From contig QHXL01000284.1 in NCBI GenBank assembly GCA_003222935.1, positions 8,624 to 16,615 on the forward strand: DNA of 7,992 nt, read 5' to 3'. Shown here in pieces: positions 7,043 through 7,992 of this stretch. Position 1 is the first letter of the stretch, and each line of letters opens with the position of its first letter. Below the pieces are notes generated by a model. That model was given only the letters and a program-made list of their open reading frames with translations. It was not told the origin of the DNA and made no database searches. A program made the position numbers and the translations under genes. Source of the DNA: Acidobacteriota bacterium (GTDB lineage Bacteria > Acidobacteriota > Blastocatellia > Pyrinomonadales > Pyrinomonadaceae).

Positions 7043-7070
7043 TGGGAAGGGCAGTGCCGCGAATTCTGGA

Positions 7071-7098
7071 GCGCGGGGCTCATTGCCTCGCGCTTTTT
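7071..7098 (+). terminator. Intrinsic terminator acting as the riboswitch expression platform
   Basis: GCGCGGGG (7071-7078) pairs with CCTCGCGC (7086-7093) through eight pairs including one G-T, with a seven-base loop and TTTTT (7094-7098) directly after. It lies about 30 bases past the aptamer and 49 before the gene. A competing hairpin, CCGCG (7057-7061) with CGCGG (7072-7076), would seize the left arm and act as antiterminator. How c-di-AMP binding chooses between them is inferred. Confidence 0.88.
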
Positions 7099-7105
7099 CA
7101 TTGGT

Positions 7106-7126
7106 TGCTTTCGCCTGACGAAAGCA
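7106..7126 (+). other. Perfect hairpin between terminator and start codon
   Basis: TGCTTTCG (7106-7113) pairs with CGAAAGCA (7119-7126) through eight Watson-Crick pairs, with loop CCTGA. There is no T-run, so it is not a terminator. It ends 20 bases before the ATG at 7147 and next to AGGA (7126-7129). It may shape the 5' end of the read-through mRNA or its ribosome site. Confidence 0.55.
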
Positions 7127-7146
7127 GGACGGCACAGTCGGATCAA

Positions 7147-7992
7147 ATGCTAAGTCGATTAGACAGACGCAACGCAGCAAGACGCTTCAAACTCTGGTTA
7201 TTTCGAGGCGCCGCTACTCAAAAAGACACAACCCAAGCTTCACCTCACAAGCAACATCCCTGGTGGAAGGTTATGTGCTTGACGGGCGTCGATTACTTTT
7301 CGACGCTTGGTTATCAGCCTGGTATCGCATTTCTTGCGGCTGGCGCACTCTCTCCGATCGCCACGTTAATATTGATCCTGCTGACATTATTCGGCGCGCT
7401 CCCTATCTACAATCGGGTTGCAGAGGAGAGTCCACACGGCGAGGGATCGATCTCGATGTTGGAGCATCAACTCTCGCGTTGGAAGGGAAAGCTTTTCGTT
7501 CTCGTGTTGCTGGGATTTGTCGCGACCGACTTCGTTATCACCATCACCCTGTCAGCAGCTGACGCTACAGCTCACATCATCGAAAATCCGTTTACGCCCG
7601 AAATTCTAAAACATCAGATCGGAGTAACTCTGGTCTTGATCGCGATCCTGGGCGCGATTTTCTTACGAGGTTTCAAAGAGGCGATTGGAATCGCAGTCGG
7701 ACTTGTCGGTGTTTACTTGTTGCTGAACGTGGTAGTTGTCGGGTTCGGATTGTTTGAGTTGTTTTCTCATCCGATTCATTTTCCGCAGTGGAAAGCCGCG
7801 CTGTTAGTTGATCCACGAGTTCATGGAAATACGTTTTTGGTCCTGGGGGTTTCGCTTTTTCTATTTCCCAAACTGGCGCTTGGTCTGTCGGGGTTTGAAA
7901 CCGGAGTAGCAGTGATGCCCCTGGTCAAAGGGGAAACTGAACTAACCGCGGAAGACTGGGAAAATGTCCACTCCACTCGCACTCGCGGCGGC
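7147..7992 (+). CDS. APC/KUP-like membrane transporter (copy 2, partial)
   Basis: 282 codons are open to the window edge, so the 3' part is missing. From Trp-Trp (39-40) onward it follows copy 1 closely, sharing the identical [16 protein letters not shown] block, [30 protein letters not shown] and [15 protein letters not shown]. Differences cluster in the soluble N-terminus ([17 protein letters not shown] against copy 1's [11 protein letters not shown]) and in loops. The visible portion covers about the first six membrane helices. An in-frame TGA at 7116-7118 leaves ATG 7147 as the only good start; the ribosome site is weak (GGA four bases upstream). Expression should depend on the c-di-AMP riboswitch and terminator just upstream, so the product is most likely a K+ or osmolyte importer shut off when c-di-AMP is high. 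The family and riboswitch support this; the substrate is not proven. Confidence 0.9.
   Translation, partial: MLSRLDRRNAARRFKLWLFRGAATQKDTTQASPHKQHPWWKVMCLTGVDYFSTLGYQPGIAFLAAGALSPIATLILILLTLFGALPIYNRVAEESPHGEGSISMLEHQLSRWKGKLFVLVLLGFVATDFVITITLSAADATAHIIENPFTPEILKHQIGVTLVLIAILGAIFLRGFKEAIGIAVGLVGVYLLLNVVVVGFGLFELFSHPIHFPQWKAALLVDPRVHGNTFLVLGVSLFLFPKLALGLSGFETGVAVMPLVKGETELTAEDWENVHSTRTRGG

Noticed and set aside
6836..7180. Open frames on both strands over the riboswitch (6840-7118 plus, 6836-7180 minus)
   Set aside because: They run across the conserved aptamer and terminator, lack ribosome sites and look like translated RNA structure.

Overview
The window (about 8 kb, near-even GC) looks like chromosomal DNA of a soil-type Gram-negative bacterium. 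It encodes an outer-membrane polysaccharide export (OPX) protein, and its style of small zinc-ribbon and helical membrane proteins, together with a c-di-AMP riboswitch, suggests Acidobacteriota (Blastocatellia-like). That placement is inference from protein style; no rRNA or marker gene is present.

Layout. (1) On the minus strand, 1-221 is the N-terminus of a multi-pass membrane protein cut by the window edge (possibly PrsW-like). Upstream of it, 290-1066 is a complete classical SDR oxidoreductase. (2) A 192-bp divergent intergenic region leads to a plus-strand gene run: a two-TM helical protein (1259-2260), a 77-aa zinc-ribbon protein overlapping it by ATGA (2257-2490), a wrecked copy of an OPX gene (2517-3080), an intact OPX gene (3131-4171) and a 78-aa two-TM protein (4208-4444). 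(3) The 364-bp gap 4445-4808 is not empty. A near-consensus promoter (TTGAAA-N17-CATAAT) is followed exactly at its predicted start by three back-to-back stable hairpins and a T-tract, which is a compact RNA of about 96 nt. (4) 4809-6794 encodes a 661-aa APC/KUP-like transporter with a cytosolic C-terminal domain. (5) 6893-7042 is a c-di-AMP (ydaO-yuaA) riboswitch followed by an intrinsic terminator, and then a second, closely related transporter copy (7147 to the window end, partial).

How it fits together. The plus-strand run up to 4444 is a small envelope/exopolysaccharide export unit that has kept one OPX gene and lost its tandem duplicate. The two transporter paralogs sit in tandem, each behind a leader that ends in a terminator. 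Copy 2 has a recognisable c-di-AMP aptamer, which supports a role in potassium or osmolyte uptake. Copy 1 has an unrecognised three-hairpin RNA, which could be a separate small RNA or an attenuator of a kind I do not recognise. That RNA is the best candidate here for something undescribed.
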